The notes beneath the pieces are model-generated. The model ran no database searches, was not told where the DNA came from, and worked only from the letters and a program-made list of their open reading frames with translations. From assembly GCA_035310125.1 (NCBI GenBank), contig DATGEP010000275.1, forward strand, positions 1 through 24,877: a stretch of 24,877 nucleotides of DNA, read 5' to 3'. This document shows positions 1 through 8,343 of this stretch, in pieces. The stretch's first letter is position 1. Each line of letters begins with the position of its first letter. A program made the translations under genes and the position numbers. This DNA comes from DATGEP01 sp035310125. Its GTDB lineage: Bacteria; Chloroflexota; Ktedonobacteria; Ktedonobacterales; JADMIN01.

Positions 1-1
1 C

Positions 2-1540
2 ATTCGCGCGGCGGGCGGCACGCCGATGGAGTTCAATACAATCGCTATCAGCGACGGCGAAGTGATGGGTACCGAGGGTATGAAGGCGTCGCTGGTCAGC
101 CGCGAGATCATCGCCGACTCTATCGAGCTGGTCGGGCGCGGGCACATGTTCGACGCAGTGGTCGCGGTCGTGGGCTGCGATAAGACGATTCCCGGCGCGG
201 CGCTGGCGCTGGCGCGACTCAACGTGCCGAGCCTCGTGCTCTACGGCGGCTCCATCGCGCCGGGGCGTTTCAAGGGGCGCGACGTGACGATAATGGACGT
301 GTTCGAAGCGGTGGGCGCGCACGCGGCTGGCAAGATGAGCGACGCTGACTTCACGGAGCTGGAAAACGTGGCTTGTCCTGGGGCGGGCGCCTGTGGCGGG
401 CAATATACGGCCAACACAATGGCGATGGTGATGGAGCTGATCGGCCTCGCTCCGATGGGTACCACGAGCGTCCCAGCAATGGACCCGCGGAAAGATGCCG
501 TGGCGCGCCAGTGCGGCGCGCAGGTGATGGAGCTGCTGCGTCGTGGCATCACCCCCAGCGATATTCTCACGCGCGCCGCGTTCGAGAACGCCATCGCGGG
601 CGTGGCGGCCTCCGGCGGATCCACCAACGCCGTGCTGCACTTACTGGCGTTGGCGCGCGAGGCCGGCGTGCTGCTTACCATCGAGGACTTCGATACCATC
701 AGCGCCCGCACACCGCTGCTCGCCGATCTCAAGCCGGGCGGGCGCTACGTCGCCGTTGATCTGGATCGCGCTGGGGGGGTGGCGCTGCTCGCGCGGCGGC
801 TGCTCGATGCCGGTCTAATTGATGGCAGCCAGCTAACGGTCAGCGGGCGCACCCTTGGCGAGGAAGCGGCGGAAGCCGTCGAAACGCCGGGCCAGGACGT
901 CGTGCGGGCGGTTGCCGAGCCACTCAAGCCGACGGGTGGGCTGGTGATTCTGAAAGGAAACCTGGCGCCGGAGGGCTGCGTCGTCAAGGTGGCTGGCCAC
1001 GAGCGCATGTATCAACGCGGGCCGGCGCGCGTCTTCGACTGCGAAGAGGACGCTATGCAAGCGGTTACCAGCGGCGCGATACATGCGGGCGATATCGTCG
1101 TCATTCGCTACGAGGGACCGCGTGGTGGGCCGGGAATGCGCGAGATGCTGGGCGTGACCGGGGCCATCGTTGGCGCGGCACTCGGCGAGCACGTGGCGCT
1201 GCTGACTGACGGACGCTTCAGCGGCGCCACACATGGGCTGATGGCGGGCCACGTCGCGCCCGAGGCGGCGCGGGGCGGTCCCATCGCGGCGCTGCGCGAG
1301 GGCGACACGATTACCTTCGACGTGGTGGCCCGCCGGCTGGACGTGGAGCTTTCGGTGGAGGAGATCGCTGCGCGGCTCGCTGCTTGGCAGCCACCTGAGC
1401 CACAGTATACGGGCGGCGTCTTCGCCAAGTATGCGGTGCTGGTTTCGTCGGCCTCGGAGGGTGCGGTCACGCGCCCCGACATCGCCACCGTCGCGCCCTC
1501 CTCCGCCCGCAGACCCGCAGAGCATTCACGATCCTCTTGA
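2..1540 (+). CDS. ilvD: Dihydroxy-acid dehydratase, 5'-truncated by the window edge
   Basis: IlvD dehydrates 2,3-dihydroxy-isovalerate and 2,3-dihydroxy-3-methylvalerate to the 2-keto acids, the third common step of valine, isoleucine and leucine synthesis; it is a cytosolic Fe-S enzyme. The frame is open from base 2 and reads IRAAGGTP before the internal Met at 26. Typical family members carry roughly 60-70 further N-terminal residues, so Met26 is not the start. Counting from Met26, family motifs are GCDKTIPG (Cys51), the CPGAGACGG segment (Cys117 and Cys123), and DGRFSGATHG with GHVAPEAARGG near the C terminus, which is complete. These cysteines fit the cluster-ligand positions of the family. 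No other branched-chain amino acid gene is visible in the window, though leuS downstream uses one of the products. Identity is very secure. Confidence 0.96.
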   Translation: MRAAGGTPMEFNTIAISDGEVMGTEGMKASLVSREIIADSIELVGRGHMFDAVVAVVGCDKTIPGAALALARLNVPSLVLYGGSIAPGRFKGRDVTIMDVFEAVGAHAAGKMSDADFTELENVACPGAGACGGQYTANTMAMVMELIGLAPMGTTSVPAMDPRKDAVARQCGAQVMELLRRGITPSDILTRAAFENAIAGVAASGGSTNAVLHLLALAREAGVLLTIEDFDTISARTPLLADLKPGGRYVAVDLDRAGGVALLARRLLDAGLIDGSQLTVSGRTLGEEAAEAVETPGQDVVRAVAEPLKPTGGLVILKGNLAPEGCVVKVAGHERMYQRGPARVFDCEEDAMQAVTSGAIHAGDIVVIRYEGPRGGPGMREMLGVTGAIVGAALGEHVALLTDGRFSGATHGLMAGHVAPEAARGGPIAALREGDTITFDVVARRLDVELSVEEIAARLAAWQPPEPQYTGGVFAKYAVLVSSASEGAVTRPDIATVAPSSARRPAEHSRSS

Positions 1541-2033
1541 GAAAAACGAGCTAAAACGGCTTCCAAACGCGGCTCGTGCTGGCACACCTGAGCGACGATG
1601 GCGTTGATGCGCCGGACCCCGTTCAACACGAGGTTCGGCGCTTTCTCCGGTTGCTGAGCCAGTGGTCGCGGCCTCACGCGTGCGGTTGGCGATGACCCCA
1701 GCAGGTACCTCTCCTGGGGATGTCTACTCCCCCGCCGTCACCACCCCACCAGATTACTGTGCATACTATACGATTGAATCGCCGGATATTCGGTACTTTA
1801 CAACGTGCCCGTAGCGGAAGGATTCCGGTACACTCATTTCAAGAGCACTCTGTTGTGCATAGTACCATATGGAGCCCAGGGAAGCGCCTCTGATGTGTAG
1901 CGAATCTCGTCTTCAGTGCATAGGCCGCACAGCTCATCAATCCATCATGTAGCAGCGCGGGGCAGCGCACGCGTGCGTCCACGACTGGCCGCGGGCAACC
2001 TTCTTGTCGTATCTCGCTGAAAGGACCCAACGC
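1541..2033. other. Intergenic region between ilvD and amt
   Basis: About 490 bases without a convincing gene. A 6-bp inverted repeat (1546-1551 with 1572-1577) follows the ilvD stop but has no T-run, so it is a poor terminator. On the minus strand a frame open from about 1737 into ilvD reads like ordinary protein over 1677-1541 (for example PNLVLNGVRRINAIVAQV), which may be a gene relic. Bases 1740-1860 are more AT-rich and probably hold the amt promoter; TATACG near 1769 is a weak -10 candidate without a clear -35. The minus-strand frame at 1839-2030 has no ribosome binding site or recognisable sequence. Confidence 0.5.
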
Positions 2034-3578
2034 ATGTCAACGAGCCTGCTTGGTCGCGCGTGGACACGCTTCCACGCCAACCTCCGTGACCCCTTTGCTC
2101 GCCGCTACGTCGCGCTGCTCATGGGGGGTAAGCTGCTGGGTTTTGCCCTCGTATTGAGCGTCGTGACCTGGTTCCTGCCCGCTGTGGCTCAGGCGGCGGG
2201 CGCGGATAGCGTGCCCGTCATGGCGCCCGTCAATGCCGTCAACACCGTCTGGACGTTGGTAGCCGCCTTCCTCGTCTTCTGCATGCAGGTAGGCTTCGTC
2301 ATGCTCGAAGCCGGATTTGCCCGGTCGCGCGAGTCCGTCAACATCCTTGTGGAAGGCATCGCTGATACCTGCATCTGTGGCATTCTCTTTTGGGCCTGGG
2401 GCTTTGCCTTCATGTTCGAGCCGGGCACTCCGCTGATTGGTACACATGGCTTCTTTTTGCAGGGTCTCGCGCCCACCTATGGCGCTACCGGCATTCCCTT
2501 GCTGGCGTACTGGGTGTTCCAGTTTGCGTTCGCCGACACCGCCTCGACCATCACCTCCGGCGCGATGATTGGGCGCTGCTCGTTCGCCGGCGACATGCTG
2601 TATAGCATCGGTGTGACAGGGTTTATCTACCCGATCATCGGGCACTGGACATGGGGACCGGATGGCTGGCTGGCCACACTGGGCTTTCACGACTTCGCCG
2701 GCTCGACCGTCGTCCACACCATCGGCGGCGTCATCTCCCTGGCCGGGGCGCTCGCGCTTGGCCCGCGCCTGGGTCGCGCCTTCAAGCGAGACGGCGGCGG
2801 ACCACCACCGGCGCACGATCTCGTCGTCGGCGCGGTCGGCGGATTGATCCTCTGGTTCGGTTGGTACGGCTTCAATCCCGGCAGCACGCTCTCCGCGCTC
2901 GATACGCTGGGAATCGGCCGGGTGTCGTTCAATACAACGCTCGCCGCCTGTTCCGCCGGATTAGCGGCGCTGTTCATCTCATACCGCCGCGCGCGGAAAT
3001 GGGACCTGGGGCTGACAGTCAATGGATTCCTGGGTGGCCTGGTCGCGATCACCTGCCCCTGTTACTGGGTGAATCCTGTCGGCGCGTTCTGCATCGGTAT
3101 CGGCGCGGCGCTTGTGGTCGTCTGGGGACTTGACGCGCTTGAATACCTGCGCATAGACGATCCCATCGGGGCGGTGCCGGTGCATATGGTCGCCGGCATC
3201 TGGGGGACGCTTTCGCTCGGCCTCTTCGCGGCCGGGACGTATGGCGCGCCGACTGCGACGGGCGCGGACACTTCGAGCGTTGTCACCGGCCTTTTCTATG
3301 GCGGTGGCTTGTCACAGCTCGGCACGCAGCTCGTAGGATCCGGTGCGACCGTGATCGCGACCTTCGCCATTTCGGCGGCGCTCATGTTCGGCCTGCGCTA
3401 CGCGGGTATCTTGCGCGTCTCCGAGAAGGGAGAGATTGAAGGGCTGGATCTTCATGAGCATGGCGCCGCGGCCTATCCGGAGTATGTCTATGCGGTCGCG
3501 CCCACCGGGCTCTCCATGCATCACGCTACTGGCCCCGAAGACCTGACTGGTGATGCGGTCGCATCGGGCGTCGCCTGA
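2034..3578 (+). CDS. amt: Ammonium transporter (Amt/MEP/Rh family)
   Basis: Inner-membrane ammonium channel of 514 residues that takes up NH4+/NH3. The ATG at 2034 is preferred over the upstream TTG at 2004 because AAGGA (2021-2025) lies 8 bases before it. The N terminus has a cytosol-like stretch and then a hydrophobic segment (about 29-55) ending in AVAQAAGA, which may be a cleaved signal. Family signatures follow: MQVGFVMLEAGFARS (84-98), FQFAFADTAS (162-171, with the Phe gate), the Amt signature HDFAGSTVVH (219-228) and VPVHMVAGIWG (381-391). The twin pore histidines are His228 and His384. The C-terminal tail is cytosolic and continues with a glycine/proline-poor extension. No glnK/PII gene is adjacent on the window side, unlike many amtB loci. 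The gene converges on the ABC exporter with only 22 bases between stops. Confidence 0.96.
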   Translation: MSTSLLGRAWTRFHANLRDPFARRYVALLMGGKLLGFALVLSVVTWFLPAVAQAAGADSVPVMAPVNAVNTVWTLVAAFLVFCMQVGFVMLEAGFARSRESVNILVEGIADTCICGILFWAWGFAFMFEPGTPLIGTHGFFLQGLAPTYGATGIPLLAYWVFQFAFADTASTITSGAMIGRCSFAGDMLYSIGVTGFIYPIIGHWTWGPDGWLATLGFHDFAGSTVVHTIGGVISLAGALALGPRLGRAFKRDGGGPPPAHDLVVGAVGGLILWFGWYGFNPGSTLSALDTLGIGRVSFNTTLAACSAGLAALFISYRRARKWDLGLTVNGFLGGLVAITCPCYWVNPVGAFCIGIGAALVVVWGLDALEYLRIDDPIGAVPVHMVAGIWGTLSLGLFAAGTYGAPTATGADTSSVVTGLFYGGGLSQLGTQLVGSGATVIATFAISAALMFGLRYAGILRVSEKGEIEGLDLHEHGAAAYPEYVYAVAPTGLSMHHATGPEDLTGDAVASGVA

Positions 3579-3600
3579 GCTGGACGTGCCGCCAATGATG

Positions 3601-5466
3601 TCACGCCGTGCGTTCGTCCGTATGGCGGAAGCCCATTGCGTACAGATTGGCGTAGGCGCCGTCCTTTTCGAGGAGCTCGGCGTGTGTCCCCTGCTCCACG
3701 ATGCGTCCGCGCTCCAGCACGACGATGCGGTCCGCGCCCTTGATCGTCGAGAGCCGGTGTGCGATCACCAGCGCCGTGCGCCCGGCCAGCAAGCGCTGCA
3801 AGCCTTGCTGCACCAGCACTTCGGTGAAGGTGTCTATGTTGGCGGTGGCTTCGTCGAGAATGAGGATGTGTGGGCCGGCCAGCAACGCGCGTGCGAAGGC
3901 GATGAGCTGGCGTTGGCCCACACTGAGGTTGCGTCCTCGCTCGCGGATCTCCGTCGCGTAGCCGTCCGGCAGCCGCCGGATCACCTCGTCAACGCCGATC
4001 ACGCGCGCCGCCTCCTCCACCTCGGCATCGCTCGCATCCAGCCGCCCGTAACGGATGTTTTCGCGGATGGTCCCCGTGAACAGAAACGGCTCTTGTAAGA
4101 CGACGCCGATCTGGCGGCGCAACGATTGCTGCGTCACCGTTCGCACATCGTGCCCGTCCACCAGCACAGCGCCCTGTTGCACGTCATAGAACCGCGTGAT
4201 GAGGCCCGCGATAGTGCTCTTGCCTGCTCCTGTTGGCCCGACAATCGCGACGGTCTGGCCGGGCAGGATGCGCAGGCTCAGCCCGTGCAGCACGGGCCGG
4301 TCGGCATTATAGCCGAACACAACGTCGCGGAATTGCACCTCTCCGCGCACTGGTGGGAGCGGCTCCGCGTCTTCGCCGTCTTGAATCTGCACCGGCACAT
4401 CCATGATGTTGAAGATGCGCTCGGCGCCGACGCCCGCCCGCTGAAGCTGCATATATTGCTGGCTCAGGTCGCGGATGGGATCGAAGAAGCGATTGATGTA
4501 GAGCGTGAAGGCGACCAGCACGCCGATCTGAAGGGCGCCGCGTGAGACCAGCAGGCCGCCGTAGACGACGGCGAGCGCAATGGCGAGCGCCGCCACCACC
4601 TCCACCAGCGGCAGCACCAGCGCCGCTACCTGACTGGCTTCCAGATTCGTGTCCCGATTGTAGCCGTTCAGCTGGTCGAACTCGTCGCCGTTGCGATCCT
4701 CGCGCGCCATGCTCTGGATGACGCGGATGCCCGAAAGGTTCTCTTGCAGCGTCGCGTTCACCACGGAGATTGCCGCACGCGTGCGGCGAAACGAGCGCTG
4801 TGCGTGGCGCTGCCACACCGCCGCGATGGCGAACATCAGCGGCAGCACGGTGAAGGTCAGCAGCGCGAGTCCGGGGTTCATCGCGATCATGACGCCGATA
4901 ATTCCGATCAGCGCCACGACTGAGCTTATCATCGAGAGCAGGCCCGAGCTGAGCATCGCCTCCAGCACGTCAATGTCGCTTTGCAGGCGGGACATCACGC
5001 GGCCCACCTGCGTGCGGTCGTAGAAGCTGAGCGATAGGCGCTGGAGATGCACGAACATGTCCGCGCTCAGATGAAAGAGCATCTGCTCACCGGCCCACGA
5101 CATCGTCCAGACCTGCCAGTATTGCGCCTGCCACATGGCAACATTCAGCACCAGCAGCAGAATGGAGATAGCCGTCAGACCCCCCAGATCGCCACGCTGG
5201 ATGTAGTTGTCAATCGCGAGGCCGATGAGAAAGGGATTCGCGATGTTGAGCGCCGTGTACACGAGCATGCACGCCACGCTGAGGAGCGTTATGCCTTTGT
5301 AGCGCGCGAGATAAGGCCAGAACCGGCGCACAATCGCCCAGTTCATTGAGCCGGTGAGGTCTTCATCGGCGCGCGCCAGGCTGTTCTCGCGCCATGTGTG
5401 GCGCAGGCGTGTCTCGGCATAGCTTTCGGCCTGCGCCTTCTTCGCTGCCGTCGGAGCCGCCTTCAT
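3601..5466 (-). CDS. ABC exporter half-transporter, subunit with the catalytic ATP site
   Basis: A 621-residue fused permease/ATPase (type IV ABC exporter). Six membrane helices span about residues 58-345, and the nucleotide-binding domain runs from about 375. Visible motifs are Walker A GPTGAGKST (410-418), Q-loop Gln458, a modified signature LSVGQ (514-518), Walker B ILILDE (534-539) with the catalytic Glu539, and H-loop His570. The intact Glu and His with a non-standard signature mark it as the partner that supplies the active Walker site in a heterodimer. Its ATG overlaps the stop of the upstream subunit as ATGA (5463-5466), so translation is probably coupled. The substrate cannot be read from sequence; lipid or multidrug export is usual for the family. 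About 30 charged residues precede the first helix. Confidence 0.93.
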   Translation of the reverse strand: MKAAPTAAKKAQAESYAETRLRHTWRENSLARADEDLTGSMNWAIVRRFWPYLARYKGITLLSVACMLVYTALNIANPFLIGLAIDNYIQRGDLGGLTAISILLLVLNVAMWQAQYWQVWTMSWAGEQMLFHLSADMFVHLQRLSLSFYDRTQVGRVMSRLQSDIDVLEAMLSSGLLSMISSVVALIGIIGVMIAMNPGLALLTFTVLPLMFAIAAVWQRHAQRSFRRTRAAISVVNATLQENLSGIRVIQSMAREDRNGDEFDQLNGYNRDTNLEASQVAALVLPLVEVVAALAIALAVVYGGLLVSRGALQIGVLVAFTLYINRFFDPIRDLSQQYMQLQRAGVGAERIFNIMDVPVQIQDGEDAEPLPPVRGEVQFRDVVFGYNADRPVLHGLSLRILPGQTVAIVGPTGAGKSTIAGLITRFYDVQQGAVLVDGHDVRTVTQQSLRRQIGVVLQEPFLFTGTIRENIRYGRLDASDAEVEEAARVIGVDEVIRRLPDGYATEIRERGRNLSVGQRQLIAFARALLAGPHILILDEATANIDTFTEVLVQQGLQRLLAGRTALVIAHRLSTIKGADRIVVLERGRIVEQGTHAELLEKDGAYANLYAMGFRHTDERTA

Positions 5467-7400
5467 CGCTCCCCCTCCCTTTCCACGCTCCCCGCGTCCA
5501 CCGTATTCTCCGTGGCGGACTCTTCGCGCTCCTCATCCTCACCGTGGACGAGCTGGAGCCGGCGCCCCTCTGTGCTCGCATGCGCGGCGACCGTCTGCGC
5601 CTCGAACTCCTCCTGCTCGCGGAGCTGCACATCGTAGAGGCGGCTATAGGCGCCCCTGGCGCGCAGCAAGCTCTCATGTGTGCCGCGCTCGATGATGCGG
5701 CCGCGCTCCATCACCAGAATCTCGTCCGCGCGCTTCACCGTCCGCAGGCGCGAGGCGACGACGAACGTGGTACGCCCGCGCATCACTACCTCAAGCGCCT
5801 CCTGAATGAGGTACTCGGTCTCCATGTCCACACTGGAGGTTGAGTCGTCCAGAATGAGGATACGCGGATCACGCAGAATAGTGCGGGCGATGGCGACCCG
5901 CTGCTTTTGACCTCCGGAAAGCGTGACACCGCGCTCACCTACCCAGGTGTCATAGCCGTCCGGCAGGGTGAGTGCGAAGTCGTGCAGGCGCGCCACGCGC
6001 GAGGCTGCGAGGATCTGTTCTTCCGTGGCGTCTTCCACGCCGAACGCGATGTTCTCGCGCAGCGTCGCGTTGAAGAGAAAGACATCCTGCAAGACGAAGC
6101 CGATGTGCCGGCGCAGCGCGAGGTGCCGCACGTCTCTCACGTCGTGCCCATCTACGGTGATGCGACCGCCGGTCACATCATAGAAGCGAGGCAGCAGATT
6201 GAGAACGGTGCTCTTGCCGCTGCCGGTGGTGCCAAGCAGCGCGATGACCTTGCCGGGTTTCGCGTCAATATCAATATCCGAGAGCACTCGCGGCCCGGCG
6301 CTGTATGCGAACGAGACATGCTCGAAGCGCACGTGGCCGTCCACTGTATCCAGCGCGAGGGCGTCTGGCTTGTCGGCGATGGCCGGCTGGGTATCCAGCA
6401 CTTCAAAGATGCGCTGCGCGCCCGAGACTCCGCGCATCAGCCACGTAACCATGAACCCAAACGAGCGTACCGGCGTGCCAAGCAGCAGCGCATACTGCGT
6501 GACCGCGACAAGCGTGCCCAGGCTCAGATGCCTGCTGACGACCGCCGCACCGCCCACCCAGAGCGTGAGGACCGTCACAACGTTGAGCGCGAGCACCATC
6601 AGCGGCTGGTTCCAGGCGGAGGTACGCAGCGCGGAGAGATTGAGGTCGCGCAGCTCGCGATTTTTCGCGTCGAACTTTTCGATCTCATGGGCCTCGCGGG
6701 CGAAGGACAGGACGACGCGCCGCCCGTTGAGGCTTTCCTGCATGACGGTGCTGAGGGCGCCAGTTTCATTCTGCACCCCCATCCAGAGGGGACCCAGGCG
6801 TCGCGCGACACTTGTGGCAAGCACGATGAGCGCCGGGACACAGAGCAGTGTCACCAGCGCCAGCTGCCAATCCAGCGCCGCGAGAATCACCGTGACTGCG
6901 CCAAACGTGACGACGACGATCACGACGCGCAGGAATCCCAATGGCAGAGAGTTGCGCAGCGCCTCGATGTCGGCGGTGAGCCGCGACATGAGCTGGCCGG
7001 TCTCGGCATCATCATGAAACGAGAAGCTGAGCGTTTGCATATGTTCATAGAGGCTTTTGCGCAGGTCATAGGCGACAACCTGTGAAACCTTCTGCGAGAG
7101 ATAGCCCTGTCCGTAGGCGAACAGGCCGCGCAGGGAGCTTGTCAGGAGCACCGCGGCGGCAGCCAGCAGCAGATCACCGAAATGGCCGTGTCGCACGCCG
7201 GTGTCCACAACCCAGGCGAGCAGCCACGGTACGATCAGCGCGAAAGCCGTCGAGAGCAGCAGGCAAAGGGTAGTGCCGACCGATGCGACCCAATGGGGGC
7301 GGAGAAGACGGAGAATGCGGAGGCAGATACGCCAGTTGGTTTTCCATGCAGTCAAGCGAGAGGATGAGACCGCTGATCGCTCCGCGATGGCAATGGTCAC
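5463..7400 (-). CDS. ABC exporter half-transporter, subunit with the degenerate ATP site
   Basis: A 645-residue permease/ATPase and first gene of the exporter operon. The GTG at 7400 is chosen because GAAGGGA lies 8 bases upstream; a longer open frame to 7607 adds 69 residues that do not look like protein. Membrane helices lie at about 35-320. The ATPase domain has Walker A GTTGSGKST (390-398), Gln438, a canonical LSGGQ (494-498), Walker B ILILDD (514-519) with Asp in place of the catalytic Glu, and Ser550 in place of the H-loop His. It therefore donates a good signature to its partner but has a degenerate Walker site itself, as in TM287/288- and BmrCD-type exporters. The C-terminal 50 residues are strongly charged and Glu-rich. 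No regulator gene is adjacent. Confidence 0.93.
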   Translation of the reverse strand: MTIAIAERSAVSSSRLTAWKTNWRICLRILRLLRPHWVASVGTTLCLLLSTAFALIVPWLLAWVVDTGVRHGHFGDLLLAAAAVLLTSSLRGLFAYGQGYLSQKVSQVVAYDLRKSLYEHMQTLSFSFHDDAETGQLMSRLTADIEALRNSLPLGFLRVVIVVVTFGAVTVILAALDWQLALVTLLCVPALIVLATSVARRLGPLWMGVQNETGALSTVMQESLNGRRVVLSFAREAHEIEKFDAKNRELRDLNLSALRTSAWNQPLMVLALNVVTVLTLWVGGAAVVSRHLSLGTLVAVTQYALLLGTPVRSFGFMVTWLMRGVSGAQRIFEVLDTQPAIADKPDALALDTVDGHVRFEHVSFAYSAGPRVLSDIDIDAKPGKVIALLGTTGSGKSTVLNLLPRFYDVTGGRITVDGHDVRDVRHLALRRHIGFVLQDVFLFNATLRENIAFGVEDATEEQILAASRVARLHDFALTLPDGYDTWVGERGVTLSGGQKQRVAIARTILRDPRILILDDSTSSVDMETEYLIQEALEVVMRGRTTFVVASRLRTVKRADEILVMERGRIIERGTHESLLRARGAYSRLYDVQLREQEEFEAQTVAAHASTEGRRLQLVHGEDEEREESATENTVDAGSVEREGER

Positions 7401-7817
7401 GCAACCGTCCCTTCTCAAAAACAAAAGACCGCGAGAGATATAGTAGACATGGTAAGATTTTAGGACACAGCAGGGGATGAAGGCTAGGGAGCGTGGCGTT
7501 TCGAGCAGATTTCCGTCATACATGCGTGAGATGCGGCTGATACAAGGTGGTCGCTCAGCTTTGTGGGCGCATCGGAATGGGTGTGGAAGGATACACGCCT
7601 TTGACATGCCGCTATCGCTACCACGTCAGACGTGAATGGGTTGGATTGTGAGTGCTGGTACTTTCGCGTCGCGAATACGTGCACCGAACTCTATTAAAGT
7701 GTGGTAAGCTAGTGTATACGGCTGTGATCTCTGGTGCCTGGCGGCGAACGGTGCGCCTCACGGCATGAGTAAGCCGGAGTTTCCATGTAGTAAGTAGAGC
7801 AGAGAAAGGAGTGGCGG
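7401..7817. other. Divergent intergenic region between the ABC exporter and rpsU
   Basis: About 417 bases that must contain promoters for both the exporter (minus) and rpsU (plus). AT-richer patches occur at 7420-7465 and 7690-7725. TATACG near 7717 is a weak plus-strand -10, and the TATATC stretch read on the minus strand near 7440 is a weak exporter -10; neither has a clear -35. AAAGGAG at 7805-7811 is the rpsU ribosome binding site. No gene, repeat or terminator was recognised. Confidence 0.45.
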
Positions 7818-8069
7818 TTGCGGCGTGCGCCGTGCGCACTGGCCGAGCCGTTACAGCACAGAGTGAGTCAAATTGTGATTCGAGAGGGCGACTCCTTTGA
7901 GGTCGCCTTGAAGCGCTTTACCCGTAAGGTCCAGCAGGATGGTGTGCTCTCGGAGGCCAAGCGCCACCAGCATTATGAGCCACCGAGCGTAAAGCGCAAG
8001 CGCCAGGCGGCGGCCCGGCAGCGCCGAGAGCGCAAGCGCCAGGCGAAGGCTGCCGCGCGGGGCTACTAA
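7818..8069 (+). CDS. rpsU: 30S ribosomal protein bS21
   Basis: Small basic protein of the 30S subunit platform that helps initiation. The core, from about residue 17, reads SQIVIREGDSFEVALKRF and continues into a family-typical KVQQDGVLSEAKRHQHYEPP segment and a Lys/Arg-rich tail (VKRKRQAAARQRRERKRQ). The start is uncertain. TTG at 7818 lies 6 bases after a strong AAAGGAG, giving 83 residues with a 15-residue extension (MRRAPCALAEPLQHR). GTG at 7863 would give the usual family N terminus but has no ribosome binding site. I chose 7818 because of the site. The gene is monocistronic on this strand and its stop overlaps a possible small minus-strand gene. Confidence 0.88.
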   Translation: MRRAPCALAEPLQHRVSQIVIREGDSFEVALKRFTRKVQQDGVLSEAKRHQHYEPPSVKRKRQAAARQRRERKRQAKAAARGY

Positions 8070-8221
8070 GCCACCCGTAGCGTGCCGAGAATCAATACGG
8101 CGACGAGCGAGAACGCGACCCGGATAGAACGTGGTGTCGTGTTCCCGCTCGTTGTTGTGTCGTCGGGGAGATGCGGGTACGTACACGTGCCATTGCTGCA
8201 TGTCAGGCCGGCGGCGCTCAT
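8066..8221 (-). CDS. Possible small membrane protein, unrecognised
   Basis: A 51-codon frame from an ATG at 8221. The N-terminal 30 residues are polar, with a CSNGTC pair of cysteines, and the C terminus is one hydrophobic helix (RVAFSLVAVLILGTLRVA). That gives the plan of a tail-anchored mini-protein. It converges on rpsU with a 4-base overlap of stops. There is no clear ribosome binding site, and a palindromic repeat (8249-8274) lies just upstream. The frame stays open further upstream only through that repeat, which is not expected to be coding. It could equally be chance in GC-rich DNA. Confidence 0.25.
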   Translation of the reverse strand: MSAAGLTCSNGTCTYPHLPDDTTTSGNTTPRSIRVAFSLVAVLILGTLRVA

Positions 8222-8248
8222 CGCCCGCGACGATACAGGCGCGGCCCC

Positions 8249-8274
8249 GTTGGGGCGTCCGCCGGACGCCCGCC
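8249..8274. repeat. Palindromic intergenic repeat, family 1, copy A
   Basis: A 26-base unit with a perfect 8-bp stem, GGGCGTCC (8253-8260) and GGACGCCC (8264-8271), and a 3-base loop. It is 24/26 identical to the copy at 18918-18943 inside leuS and related to the copies at 17188 and 21772. It lies in the 270-base gap between rpsU and the HD-domain gene, where nothing else was recognised apart from the doubtful small frame. Confidence 0.8.
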
Positions 8275-8343
8275 ATCTGTAATACTGATTTGTCCTGGGA
8301 TGGTGGCGTGCTCGCAATCCGGTGAGCTGCCGCTGAGGTTGCC

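Noticed and set aside
833..1525. 230-codon minus-strand open frame opposite ilvD
   Set aside because: No motifs and an Arg/Gly/His-rich composition; ilvD is certain on the other strand.
2037..2816. 259-codon minus-strand open frame
   Set aside because: It is opposite the ammonium transporter gene, rich in Gly/Arg/Asp/His, and a shadow of its codon positions.
5907..7085. 392-codon plus-strand open frame
   Set aside because: It lies fully opposite the ABC exporter gene, is Arg/His/Glu/Asp-rich without motifs, and mirrors the codon bias of the real gene.
7401..7607. Upstream in-frame extension of the first ABC subunit
   Set aside because: Sequence is Cys/Arg/His-rich and not protein-like; the GTG at 7400 has a good ribosome binding site.
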